Shown here in pieces: positions 15,518 to 25,036 of a stretch of DNA of 64,000 nt. The stretch's first letter is position 1. Every line of letters begins with the position of its first letter. The notes under the pieces are model-generated. The model did not search any database. It saw only the letters and a list, made by a program, of their open reading frames with translations, and had not been told where the DNA came from. A program made the translations under genes and the position numbers. This stretch comes from JAFDZW01 sp964404255 (GTDB lineage Bacteria > Bacteroidota > Ignavibacteria > Palsa-1295): contig CAYOJJ010000011.1 of assembly GCA_964404255.1 (NCBI GenBank), positions 1 to 64,000 of the forward strand, written 5' to 3'.

Positions 15518-16453
15518 ATGAAGAAGAAAGAAAGCGAAGAGTATCTCCTTATCAGCCGCCGGCAAGTGCGCCTTAGCAATCAGCAAAAGCTTTATTGGCC
15601 AAAAGAAGGCATTACCAAAGGCGATCTTGTAAACTATTATAAAGAGATCGCACCGGTGATGATACCCTATTTGAAAAATAGGCCGGAGTCGATGCATCGC
15701 TTTCCGAATGGCATAGCTGGGGCAAGTTTCTACCAAAAAGATGTCAACCCGGCTACTATGCCCGAGTGGCTTATCACAAAAAAAATGTACTCGGGTTCGA
15801 ATAAAACCTATATCGATTACCTCATCTGCAACGACGCAGCAACGCTCGTCTATATGGCAAATCTCGGCTGCATTGAAATTCATCCCTGGAATTCACGCAT
15901 TACCAAACCCGATAGTCCGGATTGGATGGTGATCGATCTCGATCCCGAAGCCATTGATTTTAAGACAGTCGTTAAAACAGCAATAGAAGTACGGCGCTTA
16001 CTCGAAGAACTCGATGTCATTTCTTATTGCAAAACTTCCGGCTCGACCGGGCTGCATATCTATATCCCTCTCGCAGCAAAATATACTTATGAGATATGCA
16101 GGAGTTTTGGCGAGTTGATTGCTCATACTGTCAATGAACGGTTGCCGGATATAACGAGTATAGTTCGTCAACCAAAGAAGCGTCAGGGGAAAGTGTATCT
16201 TGACTACTTACAAAATTCTAGAGGGCAGACGCTTGCCGCACCGTATTCAGTGCGGCCCAAGCCCGGCGCTACGGTTTCGACACCATTAGAATGGCCGGAA
16301 GTTAATGCAAAACTTGATCTTAAAAAATTCACCATCAAGACTATGTTCAAGCGCCTCGATAGCAAAGGTGATCTCTGGAAGCCGGTGCTTGGCGGCGGTG
16401 TAAATATCTTAAAAGCCCTCAAGCATTTAAGCCAGGCCCAGGAGAGCGAGTAA
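15518..16453 (+). CDS. ligD: LigD polymerase (POL/PrimPol) domain protein
   Basis: The 311-residue protein is the archaeo-eukaryotic primase-like polymerase that fills gaps during end joining and favours ribonucleotides. It shows MHRFPNGIAGASFYQKD, WMVIDLDPEAIDF with the catalytic Asp pair, KTSGSTGLHIYIPL with the conserved His, and VYLDYLQNSRGQTLAAPYSVRP near the end. Length is that of a complete stand-alone POL domain. ATG 15518 lies 4 bp after the ligase stop, so the three LigD parts form one operon. Together with Ku at 23.2-24.0 kb this gives a complete NHEJ set. It converges with a beta-barrel-like gene 15 bp downstream. Confidence 0.93.
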   Translation: MKKKESEEYLLISRRQVRLSNQQKLYWPKEGITKGDLVNYYKEIAPVMIPYLKNRPESMHRFPNGIAGASFYQKDVNPATMPEWLITKKMYSGSNKTYIDYLICNDAATLVYMANLGCIEIHPWNSRITKPDSPDWMVIDLDPEAIDFKTVVKTAIEVRRLLEELDVISYCKTSGSTGLHIYIPLAAKYTYEICRSFGELIAHTVNERLPDITSIVRQPKKRQGKVYLDYLQNSRGQTLAAPYSVRPKPGATVSTPLEWPEVNAKLDLKKFTIKTMFKRLDSKGDLWKPVLGGGVNILKALKHLSQAQESE

Positions 16454-16468
16454 CCTTTCGAATTGTTT

Positions 16469-17155
16469 CTATAAATTATAGCGTAAGAGTACAGACCCCA
16501 TGATCGATGTGATCTTCCAGTTATAATCGGTAGGATCGTTTCTTATCGTATTAAGCGGAAGCTCATAGCCGAGCATTGGAGTAAGCGTGTATTGCCCAAG
16601 GTGAAAGGTATAGCCAACCCCGGCAGCAAGAGATATCTTCAGGTGACGGATATCAATGTCGTTGTAGGGTATTTCATCGGCATCATTTGCTCCGGGAGGG
16701 CTGATATGCTGAAAGTGTTTTGAAAGAATATAACTTATTCTCGGTGATAGCTGCAGCAACAAATTTACCGAAGGTATCGAATACCGTACGTAGGGGTCCA
16801 GTGTGCCATATAATAAATTACTGACCTGGCGGTCTCCATTTGAAATAGGAGTAAAAGATTCGATGGCAACTTCAACATCGGTAATATGCTGGTACTGCAG
16901 TCCTACTCCAATTCCCACCGAGAGATCGGATGCTGAAAAAAGACTGATCGCCGCATGAAATTGCAGGTCGTATCCGGTGCCCTTCGCAAAGGTACATCCG
17001 CATGGAGCAATAAAATGTCCCTGCTGGGCAGCATACCCCGCCCCTGCTTCAAATGAAAGCTCCTGGGATGCGGCAATAGAAGCACTACTGAGCAGGAGCA
17101 CCAAGCACCAATAAAAATTTTTCATACAAGAATAGTAGTACCAATGAATTGGCAA
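16469..17155 (-). CDS. Outer-membrane beta-barrel-like protein downstream of metal efflux genes
   Basis: The 228-residue protein has an N-terminal hydrophobic signal; the second Met (MKNFYWCLVLLLSSASIAAS, residue 11, position 17125) is the more usual start. The mature part has amphipathic strands such as LSVGIGVGLQYQHI, VGYTFHLGQYTLTPMLGYELP and IMGSVLLRYNL, with a barrel-like C-terminal strand. It is the last gene of the minus-strand efflux cluster, 22 bp after the adaptor. It may be cotranscribed, but no metal ligands stand out. No named family is recognised. Confidence 0.65.
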   Translation of the reverse strand: MPIHWYYYSCMKNFYWCLVLLLSSASIAASQELSFEAGAGYAAQQGHFIAPCGCTFAKGTGYDLQFHAAISLFSASDLSVGIGVGLQYQHITDVEVAIESFTPISNGDRQVSNLLYGTLDPYVRYSIPSVNLLLQLSPRISYILSKHFQHISPPGANDADEIPYNDIDIRHLKISLAAGVGYTFHLGQYTLTPMLGYELPLNTIRNDPTDYNWKITSIMGSVLLRYNL

Positions 17156-17177
17156 TAGAGTTTACAGCATACAGCGA

Positions 17178-18428
17178 TTAATCTTCGTGCTCTTCGACAC
17201 CGGTCATTTTTGCCAGAAGAAAGAAAGCGCCATTGGATACCACCTGAGCCTGCTCCGGTAATTCTTTTATCGGTACGATCTCGGTATAACCAATGCTCGT
17301 AACTCCTTTTTGAACTTCGATCTTCATAAATTTCATACTACCCGCTTCGGCTGTATGCTCTTGATGCTCAGACTCTTTTTTCTGTCCTGCATCCTTTTTT
17401 TCTTCTTCGGAGTGCTGTTCTTGAGTCACCTCTGTGCTTGGCATCTGAACAAAGATAAAATCTTTACCCTGTGCACTAACGATCGCCGTTGTGGGAACAG
17501 CCGTTGCTAATGCTTCGCCGATACTGATCGCCGCACTGACATTCATACCTTCGATCAGGCCTGTCTTATCTCCCTGCACAGTAGCATGGATCGGTATGGT
17601 CTTCGTTTCACTGGAGAATGCAGTGCCGATGGAAAAAATCTTTGCATCGTATTCCCTGCCCGGATTATTGGTAACCGTAAAATGCACCACCTGATCGGTT
17701 TTTAATTTCGGAAGATCTTTTTCAAACACGAAGAGATCCAGATGCAATTGCGAATTATTGACAATATCGGCAATGGCCATTCCTGCCGAAGTATTACTTC
17801 CGATCTGCACATTGATAGAACTGACTGTCCCATCGATCGGGGAGACGATCGAAAGTACCGAACTGATGGCCCCATCTTTCACTGTTGAAACCGAAAGGCC
17901 GATCGCTTCAAGATTTCTTGAGAGTCCTTCTTTCTTTGCGGCTAATGCCTGCCGTTCCGATTCTGCTTGTTGTAAGCGCTTGGCGGCGGTAGCATTGCCG
18001 CTTAGTAATTCTTTTTGACGAGATAATTCGTTTTCGGCAAGGGCAAGCTGCGAACTGGTAGAAAGATATTCCTGCTGAATTTGTATCGCCTCAGTAGAAA
18101 CGATGGTAGCGATGGCCTGACCTTTTCTGACGGCCATTCCCGGTTGCACGGCAATAGAACGCACAATACCGCCATAGAGTGAAGTAATATGTGCTTTGAA
18201 TTGATTCGGTACCGTCAATACGCCATTGGCAACAATACTCGAAGCAAGATTCTTTTTTTCAATAGGCTGCACTTGCAGCATGATAGCTTTTGCCTGTTCG
18301 GCGGTAATGGAAACTGTCGTCTCCGATTTTTCTTCATGCTTTTCCTCAGCATGAGGGGTTGCCTGTTGCTGGCGGTCGCAGGAAGTTAGAAGAATAACGG
18401 CTAAGAATACAACCAAATAATAACGCAT
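17178..18428 (-). CDS. RND efflux periplasmic adaptor, CusB/CzcB type
   Basis: The 416-residue membrane-fusion protein bridges the inner-membrane pump and the outer-membrane channel. It begins with a lipoprotein signal (lipobox LTSC, then DRQQ). Barrel-sandwich hybrid halves flank a coiled-coil hairpin (about 125-175: YLSTSSQLALAENELSRQKE, then QQAESERQALAAKKEG). The lipoyl-like SPIDGTVSSINVQIGSNTSAGMAI motif follows. A His/Glu-rich insert near residue 335-365 (EQHSEEEKKDAG, ESEHQEHTAE) could bind metal ions, as in CusB/CzcB relatives. It starts 3 bp after the pump gene stop, so it is coupled to it. Substrate metal is not readable from sequence. Confidence 0.9.
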   Translation of the reverse strand: MRYYLVVFLAVILLTSCDRQQQATPHAEEKHEEKSETTVSITAEQAKAIMLQVQPIEKKNLASSIVANGVLTVPNQFKAHITSLYGGIVRSIAVQPGMAVRKGQAIATIVSTEAIQIQQEYLSTSSQLALAENELSRQKELLSGNATAAKRLQQAESERQALAAKKEGLSRNLEAIGLSVSTVKDGAISSVLSIVSPIDGTVSSINVQIGSNTSAGMAIADIVNNSQLHLDLFVFEKDLPKLKTDQVVHFTVTNNPGREYDAKIFSIGTAFSSETKTIPIHATVQGDKTGLIEGMNVSAAISIGEALATAVPTTAIVSAQGKDFIFVQMPSTEVTQEQHSEEEKKDAGQKKESEHQEHTAEAGSMKFMKIEVQKGVTSIGYTEIVPIKELPEQAQVVSNGAFFLLAKMTGVEEHED

Positions 18429-18431
18429 GAC

Positions 18432-21400
18432 TTAATGGTGGGATAAAAATAAGAGGGTGATTGCGGATTGGTTATACATATTGAGCGCTTCAAGATAATT
18501 GCGCTCGATATCGATCGATTGGGCGAGAAACTGCGAAAGCTCACTAAAGCTTATCTCGCCGGCCCGATACGACGTTGTTGCGCTTCGTACGATAGCCGCC
18601 GATTGCTCGCGGCCCGTGGTCTCATAAAAAGCTACTTTTGCACGGTCTTTCTCAAGCTGCTCTCTGGCTTGCAATACCGCACTGCTAAGAGAGCGCTCGG
18701 TTGCCTGAAGTAGCGTGCGCTGATATTGTTCTTCCGCTTCGGCGGCAGCTATTTTATTACTATTGCCGCCAAAAAGAATGGGCACACTCATCGTGAAAGA
18801 AAAGCCTGAATATTGATCTTCAATGCCGTAGAGCTTCTGCGAGAATACCCGCAGTTGAAAATCGGGATAGAGCCGCAGGCGCTGCACGTCGGTCTCTGCC
18901 TGTGAAGCAATGATCGATTCGCGCCGGGCAGCGATCATCGGGTGGTTGTTTATCGAATACGTTTCAGAAGACACTTCTACCCTCTGCAATATTCCCTCCT
19001 CTGGAAGAATAACGGTTGAAGTATTAAGCAGGCGCTTTAGGGCCTCGATATGCACGAGCCTATCCTGTGTTAATTCGCGAACCTGTAATGCTATCTCTCC
19101 GGATTTAGCTGCTGCTGAAAGCGAATCGAGAGCGGCGCTCTCCCCGGTACGCACTTTCAACGCAGCAATAGCAGCTACTATGCGGTAATTACTATCGAGC
19201 CGTTGCCATAATAGTAATTGCTGCTCAGCATACCAGAGCGAATAATATTCCTGGCGAACTTCGCGCTCGAGTTCGAGCCGCCGCTCTAGAGAAGTATATT
19301 CACGAGCCCTCACTCCGGCTTCTGCTGCCGATGATCTCGCCCCATAGATGCCCGGCCACTCCAGCGTTTGCGAGAGGCCGATCTTCAAAATCCCTTTAGG
19401 ATCGACCTTACTGTAATCTTCATTTTCAATAAAAATACCGGTCTTTGGAAATTCCGATGACCCTTGTGCCAGCAGCCGCTCCTTTGCTACGAGTAATGAA
19501 TCACCTCTGAGATCAAGGTTATACTTGCGTGCAGAATCCAGCGCTTCTGAAATCGCCATTCGTTTGCTTTGGCTCGAAGCGGGCCGAGCAAACGTACTCA
19601 GAAATGTAATAGCAATAATTACCACTGGTACAATAGGGCCAGCTCTTTTTCTTTTCTTGCTCTCGAAGATGATATAAAGCAGCGGCAAAACAAAGAGCGT
19701 GAGGATCGTTGCGCTTACAAGACCGCCGATGACTACAGTCGCCAGTGGTTTCTGTACTTCGGCACCGGCGCCGCTCGAAATAGCCATAGGTAGAAAACCA
19801 AGGGAAGCAACGGTAGCCGTCATCAATACCGGTCGCAAGCGAATGCTGGTACCGGCAAGTACTCGCTTGCGAATAAGCGCTTTGCTCTCCGGTTCTACCT
19901 CTTCATTTTTAAGTTGATTGAACGTACCAATGAGCACGATACCATTCAGAACGGCCACTCCGAAGAGAGCGATAAACCCCACTCCTGCCGAAATACTAAA
20001 GGGCATTCCGCGTGCAAGCAAGGCAAAGACGCCGCCGATTGCTGCCATGGGTATTGCAGTAAACACAAGCGTCGCTTGTTTGCCGGAACGGAAGGTTGCA
20101 TACAGGAGAATAAATATTAATAGCAGCGATACCGGTACAGCGATTTGCAGCCGCTTCGATGCCTGCTGCAAATTTTCAAACGATCCCCCGTAACTAATAT
20201 AATAGCCGGTTGGCAAGGTAACTTGCTTCGGTATCTGCGCCTGAATATCACGCACGACCGATTCTACATCGCGCCCCTGTACATTAAAGCCGATCACGAT
20301 TCTTCGTTTGGCATCTTCGCGGCTGATCTGTGCCGGTCCCTCTTTGATCGATACATCGGCAATTTGCGAAAGCGGTATCTGGTTTCCATCGGGAAGTGGC
20401 ACTAATAATGCCGATACATTCTCAACCGAAGTGCGATGCGCAGAATCCAGACGGACCACCAGATCGAACTTACGTTCATTCTCAAACACCACTCCGGCCG
20501 CCTGGCCCGCAAAGGCTGTACCTACTACCTGATTCGCTCCTTCAACCGAAAGCCCATAACTGGCCATCCGATTTCTATCATAGATAATAGTGATCTGAGG
20601 CAGGCCGGCTGTTTGCTCGATCTGCGGTGCTGTAGCACCAGACACATTCTGCAATACCTTACCGATTTTTTGTGCAATAGCAGCGAGTGTATCCGTATTC
20701 TCACCGAATATTTTTACCGCCACGTCCTGCCTCACACCCGTCATGAGTTCATTGAAGCGCATTTGAATCGGTTGATTCTCTTCGAAGAAGACACCCGGAA
20801 TGGCCTCGAGCTTTCGCACCATCAGCGAAGCCAGCTCATTATAATCGTTCGTTGTCTTCCACTGCTTCCTATCCTTAAGCGTAATGATGAGATCGCTTGC
20901 CTCCGGCGGCATCGGATCGGTCGGTACTTCCGCACTGCCGGTTTTTGCAACCACATCTTTCACTTCCGGAAATTGCTTCAGCAGGCGCGAGGCCTGCATG
21001 GAAGTCTCAATGCTTTGCGAAAGCGAAGAGCCGGGTGGAAGAATGCAATGAAAAGCATAGTCCCCTTCCTGCAACTGCGGAATAAACTCACCACCCATTC
21101 GGGTAAAGACGAGAAGCGAAGCGGCAAGTAATAGTACCGATGTTCCGACGATCAGATACTTCTGGCGAATTGCCCAGCGAATAGCGGGGTCATACAACCG
21201 ATGAAAGAACTGCATGAGCTTGTCGGAAAGCGTTCTCTTATTCGATAGGCTCTTTGGCAGAAAGAGCGCACACATCATCGGGATATACGTGAGCGAAAGA
21301 ATGAGCGCTCCTATAATGGCAAAGCCCACGGTCTGCGCCATTGGCCGAAACATCTTTCCTTCGATTCCTACCAAACTGAGAATAGGCAGATACACTATTA

Positions 21401-22769
21401 AAATAATGATCTCGCCGAATGCCGCACTTTTTCTAATAGATAAGGCCGAAGCATATACTTCATCGTCGAGTTCTTGCTGGGTAAAACGCCGGTCGAGTTT
21501 TCTCAACGCCAAATGATGCATCGTTGCTTCGACAATGATAACCGCGCCATCGACAATAAGCCCGAAGTCGATCGCTCCGAGGCTCATCAGGTTTGCCGAT
21601 ACGCCGAAGAGATTCATCATTCCGAGTGCAAACAGCAGCGAGAGTGGAATAGCAGAGGCGACGATAAGGCCCGCCCTGAAATTTCCGAGGAAGAGTACCA
21701 GCACGAAAATAACGATGAGCGCTCCTTCGAGGAGATTATCTTCTACCGTAGAGACGGCGCGATGGACAAGCTCGGTTCGGTCGAGATAGGCTTTGATCTC
21801 TACATCGGCCGGAAGAGAAGCTTTAATGGTTTCGAGTTTTGCTTTCACCCGCTCCACTACTTCGGCGCTGTTACTGCCTTTGAGCATCATGACGATGCCG
21901 CTAACGGCTTCTTCTTCACCGTTACTCGTTACAGCACCGTATCGTACCGCATGGCCGAAGCGAAGCGTAGCTACATCCCGAATGAGAATCGGTATCCCGT
22001 TACTACTGCGTTTGATCGAAATAGCACCGATATCATCGAGCGAGGTAGCAAGGCCAATTGCCCGGATAAAATATGCCGTAGGTTTTTTATCGATATAAGC
22101 GCCGCCGGTATTTTGGTTATTGCGCTCGAGGGCAGAAAAAATTTCCGGTATCGTTACATTCATTGCCTGCAATCGCTCGGGATCGACCGATACTTCGTAT
22201 TGCTTCGATTCCCCACCGAGGCTATTTATCTCCGCCACACCCGGCACTCCGTATAACTGGCGGGCTACGATCCAATCCTGCATCGTGCGCAGCTCCATCG
22301 CTGTGTACGCATGATTGCTTCCTTTTTTTGGACGAAGTATATATTGATAAATTTCTCCGAGTCCTGTAGAGAGCGGCGCCAGCTCCGGTGTACCCATTCC
22401 TTTCGGGATCGATTCGGCCGCTTCTTTCAAGCGTTCGTTGATAAGCTGGCGGGCGAAATAAATATTCACGTCTTCGTGAAAGACAACCGTCACTACCGAG
22501 AGGCCAAAGCGCGAGATAGAACGAATCTCTTCTATATCGGGCAGATTAGCCAGATGCTGCTCGATCGGATAAGTAACGAACTGCTCGACCTCCTGAGTAG
22601 CAAGCGTCGGAGAGTTGGTAATGATCTGCACCTGATTATTGGTAATATCGGGTACGGCATCGATGGGTAATTTGCTCATGCTCCATAGACCCCAGATCAC
22701 CCAGAGCACAAATACGAACGCAATAATAAGTTTATGGCGAATACTAAATTGTATGATACGATCTAACAT
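18432..22769 (-). CDS. CusA/CzcA heavy-metal RND pump fused to a TolC-like outer-membrane factor
   Basis: I place the start at ATG 22769 (MLDRIIQFSIRHK), the standard N-terminus; an upstream ATG at 22826 would add an atypical 19-residue leader. Residues 1 to about 1035 form a complete HME-type RND pump: first TM helix near KLIIAFVFVLWVIWGL, TM4 proton-relay motif DFGLIVDGAVIIVE, porter and docking domains, and late TM helices ending FVLPLLYIIFE. A short basic linker and a hydrophobic segment (IVPVVIIAITFLSTFARPASSQ) follow, like an internal signal sequence. Residues about 1065-1445 are an outer-membrane efflux (CusC/TolC) module with coiled-coil repeats (SLSAAAKSGEIALQ, SSAVLQAREQLEKDR). Pump and channel would need to be separated by processing at the internal signal. 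Known in some FCB lineages, rare elsewhere. Confidence 0.9.
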   Translation of the reverse strand: MLDRIIQFSIRHKLIIAFVFVLWVIWGLWSMSKLPIDAVPDITNNQVQIITNSPTLATQEVEQFVTYPIEQHLANLPDIEEIRSISRFGLSVVTVVFHEDVNIYFARQLINERLKEAAESIPKGMGTPELAPLSTGLGEIYQYILRPKKGSNHAYTAMELRTMQDWIVARQLYGVPGVAEINSLGGESKQYEVSVDPERLQAMNVTIPEIFSALERNNQNTGGAYIDKKPTAYFIRAIGLATSLDDIGAISIKRSSNGIPILIRDVATLRFGHAVRYGAVTSNGEEEAVSGIVMMLKGSNSAEVVERVKAKLETIKASLPADVEIKAYLDRTELVHRAVSTVEDNLLEGALIVIFVLVLFLGNFRAGLIVASAIPLSLLFALGMMNLFGVSANLMSLGAIDFGLIVDGAVIIVEATMHHLALRKLDRRFTQQELDDEVYASALSIRKSAAFGEIIILIVYLPILSLVGIEGKMFRPMAQTVGFAIIGALILSLTYIPMMCALFLPKSLSNKRTLSDKLMQFFHRLYDPAIRWAIRQKYLIVGTSVLLLAASLLVFTRMGGEFIPQLQEGDYAFHCILPPGSSLSQSIETSMQASRLLKQFPEVKDVVAKTGSAEVPTDPMPPEASDLIITLKDRKQWKTTNDYNELASLMVRKLEAIPGVFFEENQPIQMRFNELMTGVRQDVAVKIFGENTDTLAAIAQKIGKVLQNVSGATAPQIEQTAGLPQITIIYDRNRMASYGLSVEGANQVVGTAFAGQAAGVVFENERKFDLVVRLDSAHRTSVENVSALLVPLPDGNQIPLSQIADVSIKEGPAQISREDAKRRIVIGFNVQGRDVESVVRDIQAQIPKQVTLPTGYYISYGGSFENLQQASKRLQIAVPVSLLLIFILLYATFRSGKQATLVFTAIPMAAIGGVFALLARGMPFSISAGVGFIALFGVAVLNGIVLIGTFNQLKNEEVEPESKALIRKRVLAGTSIRLRPVLMTATVASLGFLPMAISSGAGAEVQKPLATVVIGGLVSATILTLFVLPLLYIIFESKKRKRAGPIVPVVIIAITFLSTFARPASSQSKRMAISEALDSARKYNLDLRGDSLLVAKERLLAQGSSEFPKTGIFIENEDYSKVDPKGILKIGLSQTLEWPGIYGARSSAAEAGVRAREYTSLERRLELEREVRQEYYSLWYAEQQLLLWQRLDSNYRIVAAIAALKVRTGESAALDSLSAAAKSGEIALQVRELTQDRLVHIEALKRLLNTSTVILPEEGILQRVEVSSETYSINNHPMIAARRESIIASQAETDVQRLRLYPDFQLRVFSQKLYGIEDQYSGFSFTMSVPILFGGNSNKIAAAEAEEQYQRTLLQATERSLSSAVLQAREQLEKDRAKVAFYETTGREQSAAIVRSATTSYRAGEISFSELSQFLAQSIDIERNYLEALNMYNQSAITLLFLSHH

Positions 22770-22872
22770 ACCGGTGGCAGTAGTTATGTAAAAGTAGATA
22801 TGTAAAAACGGATTATTTCCCTGCAAGGCAAGCCTTGGGGATCATTAAATTAAATAATAAAGAGATAAGAGC

Positions 22873-23169
22873 TTAACAGCGAGGCGGCTGTGGCTCGGGA
22901 GGATTTAGCTGATAATTATAGGAAAGGGCAGGAAGAGCAGAAAAAGAAATAGTACTACCGATCAGGGGACGACCCTGCAGCACAACCGGTGCTTCAGCAA
23001 CTGTGTGGCAAACACAACTGCAGCTTTCTTCCTGGTGGCTATTGCAGCCACTATCGTGTGTAGTCTTACAATGCGTTTCCATCTGTTCTTCAAAACAGAC
23101 CACGCTATCGCTCACGTAGCCGATAAAGGCCGCGCAAAAAAACACGATATGCAGAATCCGCATCATCAC
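22873..23169 (-). CDS. Small Cys/His-rich secreted protein next to metal efflux genes
   Basis: The 98-residue protein has a signal peptide (ILHIVFFCAAFIGYVSD) and then a cluster of potential metal ligands: CFEEQMETHCKTTHDSGC, then HQEESCSCVCH (about 25-58). The C-terminus is PPEPQPPRC. It resembles the DUF6660-type small Cys/His proteins found upstream of CusC/CzcA genes in Bacteroidota; that likeness is from pattern only. It lies 103 bp upstream of the pump start, same strand. A role in binding or sensing the exported metal in the periplasm is inference. Confidence 0.65.
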   Translation of the reverse strand: MMMRILHIVFFCAAFIGYVSDSVVCFEEQMETHCKTTHDSGCNSHQEESCSCVCHTVAEAPVVLQGRPLIGSTISFSALPALSYNYQLNPPEPQPPRC

Positions 23170-23217
23170 CGAGGCTAACTTCCCCTGTAGGATAATAATT
23201 CCTATAGGAGAGAGCTA

Positions 23218-24003
23218 CTAGGCTGCACGCTTGCGCTTCTTTTCCGTGATGCTGGCTTTTAATACTTCCATCAGATCCTTAGATGCTTTATGCACGATCT
23301 TTGGCTTCGGTACTACTTTCTGGCGACGTTTGCCTTTGGCTTTTTCTTTTACGATCTTTAATAGCTTTGCAGTATAAGTATCTTTATACTGAGCGATCTT
23401 AAACGGCTCCTGCAGTTGATCAATCAGCTTATCGGCCACCGTTTGCTCTTTTGTTTTCTTCGTTGAGACAGGCGGAATACCAAGAGTAGTATAATCTAAA
23501 ATTTCTTCCTGAAAGCGAATGCGCTGTAAGATGATCGCTTTTTTATAGGGCTTTAAGATAGCAAGTGCAGCTTTATTGCGCATCACAAACATTGTCACAC
23601 CTACTCTCTCGGATTCAGTAAGCGCCTCGCGAAGCACGGCATATGCTTTTGCTCCTGCCGCTTCGGGGACGACATAGTAGGGCTGTTCGTAATAAATACT
23701 ATCGATGGCGCTTTGATCTGCTACTGAAAGAATATCGATCGTCTTAGGTTTTTCCGCATCGGCTTCGAGAAAATCTTCTTCATTGAGCACGACATAATCG
23801 CCATTATAGAGATACCCTTTTACGATATGCTCTAAGGGTACTTCCCGCCCCGTACGCTCGTTAATGCGTTTGTATTTGATATGCTCCAGATCGCGCTCAT
23901 CGAGCATATCGAGATCGAGCGTACTATCTTTAACCGCCGAATATAATTTTACCGGTATCGATACCAGACCGAAGCTGATAGTCCCTTTCCAGATGGGTCG
24001 CAT
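23218..24003 (-). CDS. ku: Non-homologous end joining protein Ku
   Basis: The 261-residue protein is the homodimeric DNA-end-binding ring of bacterial NHEJ, which recruits LigD. The start MRPIWKGTISFGLVSIPVKLYSA is canonical. Other signatures are EVPLEHIVKGYLYNGDYVVL, IYYEQPYYVVPE, VTMFVMRNKAALAILKPY and the basic C-terminal tail KASITEKKRKRAA. Length is usual. It lies about 7 kb from the three LigD genes with the metal efflux operon between them, so the NHEJ set is split but syntenic. Start 24003 is fixed by homology. Confidence 0.96.
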   Translation of the reverse strand: MRPIWKGTISFGLVSIPVKLYSAVKDSTLDLDMLDERDLEHIKYKRINERTGREVPLEHIVKGYLYNGDYVVLNEEDFLEADAEKPKTIDILSVADQSAIDSIYYEQPYYVVPEAAGAKAYAVLREALTESERVGVTMFVMRNKAALAILKPYKKAIILQRIRFQEEILDYTTLGIPPVSTKKTKEQTVADKLIDQLQEPFKIAQYKDTYTAKLLKIVKEKAKGKRRQKVVPKPKIVHKASKDLMEVLKASITEKKRKRAA

Positions 24004-24174
24004 ACATTCCTCTTTTCTTGTTTTTACCCGCTAACGATCTCGGCAGTAGTTGAATAAATGAATTATCCTGTGGCAGGGGATTCATTGCATATTCCATTCT
24101 CGGATGTTTTTGCATTCAGGAATGGAATACTATTCTTTTCTTAGAGCTACATGATCTTTCTTCATGCTAAGTAC

Positions 24175-24366
24175 TCATTTCGAACGGCTGCTTTTTTTAG
24201 CCGGTACTTTCTTTCCGGCGGCTCTTGCTTCCGATAGACCAATCGCTATTGCCTGCTTACGCGAGTGTACTGTTTTGCCGCTACCGCCGCTTTTAAGCTT
24301 ACCTTCTTTCATTTCGTGCATTGCACGCTCTACTTTTTTTTGAGCTTCTTTACTGTATTTGGGCAT
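24175..24366 (-). CDS. DUF6496-type small basic protein
   Basis: The protein of 63 residues begins MPKYSKEAQKKVERAMHEMK, a start that matches the DUF6496 family, so I use ATG 24366 rather than the farther upstream in-frame Met at 24429. It is very rich in Lys, with GGSGKTVHSRKQAIAIGLSE in the centre and a Lys/Ser tail. Function is unknown; homologues are often found with stress-related small genes. It stands among four tiny genes in this stretch. Confidence 0.8.
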   Translation of the reverse strand: MPKYSKEAQKKVERAMHEMKEGKLKSGGSGKTVHSRKQAIAIGLSEARAAGKKVPAKKSSRSK

Positions 24367-24599
24367 GATCGTATCCTTTCTATAAACAGTGAGGCTTCCG
24401 GTTACCGAAGTGACCGGAAGCCTTACCAATCACTTATCCTCATGTACCTTATCAGTTGTTGTTTTCTGTGCGTGTCGGGTGTGACACTCCCAAACACAAG
24501 ATTACTTTATTGACCATGCAGAAGGAGATCACTACCTAATCATCCTGTGCCGACAATGCTCCTCTTCTGCAGTGTCAATCGTAGTAAAGGGCGCTTCAG

Positions 24600-24821
24600 T
24601 TACGAAGCTGAACGGGTTTTATCCGTGGAGCGCTGTTGCTGTTGATTCCTATCTGCATTTTGGTTCGTGCTGGCACCTGGCGTACCGATGGCACGATCTT
24701 TAGAATCGGAATTTTTTGTCTGACGGGCAGCATCAGCTGTCGAGGTTGTCTGGCTGCCTTTATTCACTGTTCCCTGTTTGGGATTATTCATATCGGCATC
24801 TGCATTTCTGAGAGTAATCAT
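24600..24821 (-). CDS. Small hydrophilic protein, probably intrinsically disordered
   Basis: The 73-residue protein is almost devoid of hydrophobic residues after its start and is rich in Gln, Asn, Ser, Thr and Asp (NQNADRNQQQQRSTDKT). A good ribosome-binding sequence (AGGAGATAAGG) precedes the ATG at 24821, which supports a real gene. Composition is that of stress or hydrophilin-type proteins. No family is recognised. Confidence 0.6.
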   Translation of the reverse strand: MITLRNADADMNNPKQGTVNKGSQTTSTADAARQTKNSDSKDRAIGTPGASTNQNADRNQQQQRSTDKTRSAS

Positions 24822-25036
24822 TTCCTTATCTCCTATTGATTAATGAACTATTATTAAACTTAGCATGGGGAGCGCGATAGTAGTAGTATTTCTATCGATG
24901 TCAAACGGATATACAGCAAAAGTCTGAAGGGTGGTTTTGGTTTTTACTGATGCTCTTTCAAAACCATCTCGTATGCAAATTTCGTACTATATCTTGAGTT
25001 TACGTGTTAACTAATTCATATTAAAGGAGTACCGTT

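Noticed and set aside
20436..22670. Long plus-strand frames opposite the RND pump gene
   Set aside because: They are shadows of a clearly identified gene; translations are Arg/His-rich and lack domains.
22770..22826. Upstream start for the RND pump
   Set aside because: The 19 added residues are not like RND N-termini; MLDRIIQFSIRHK is the standard start.
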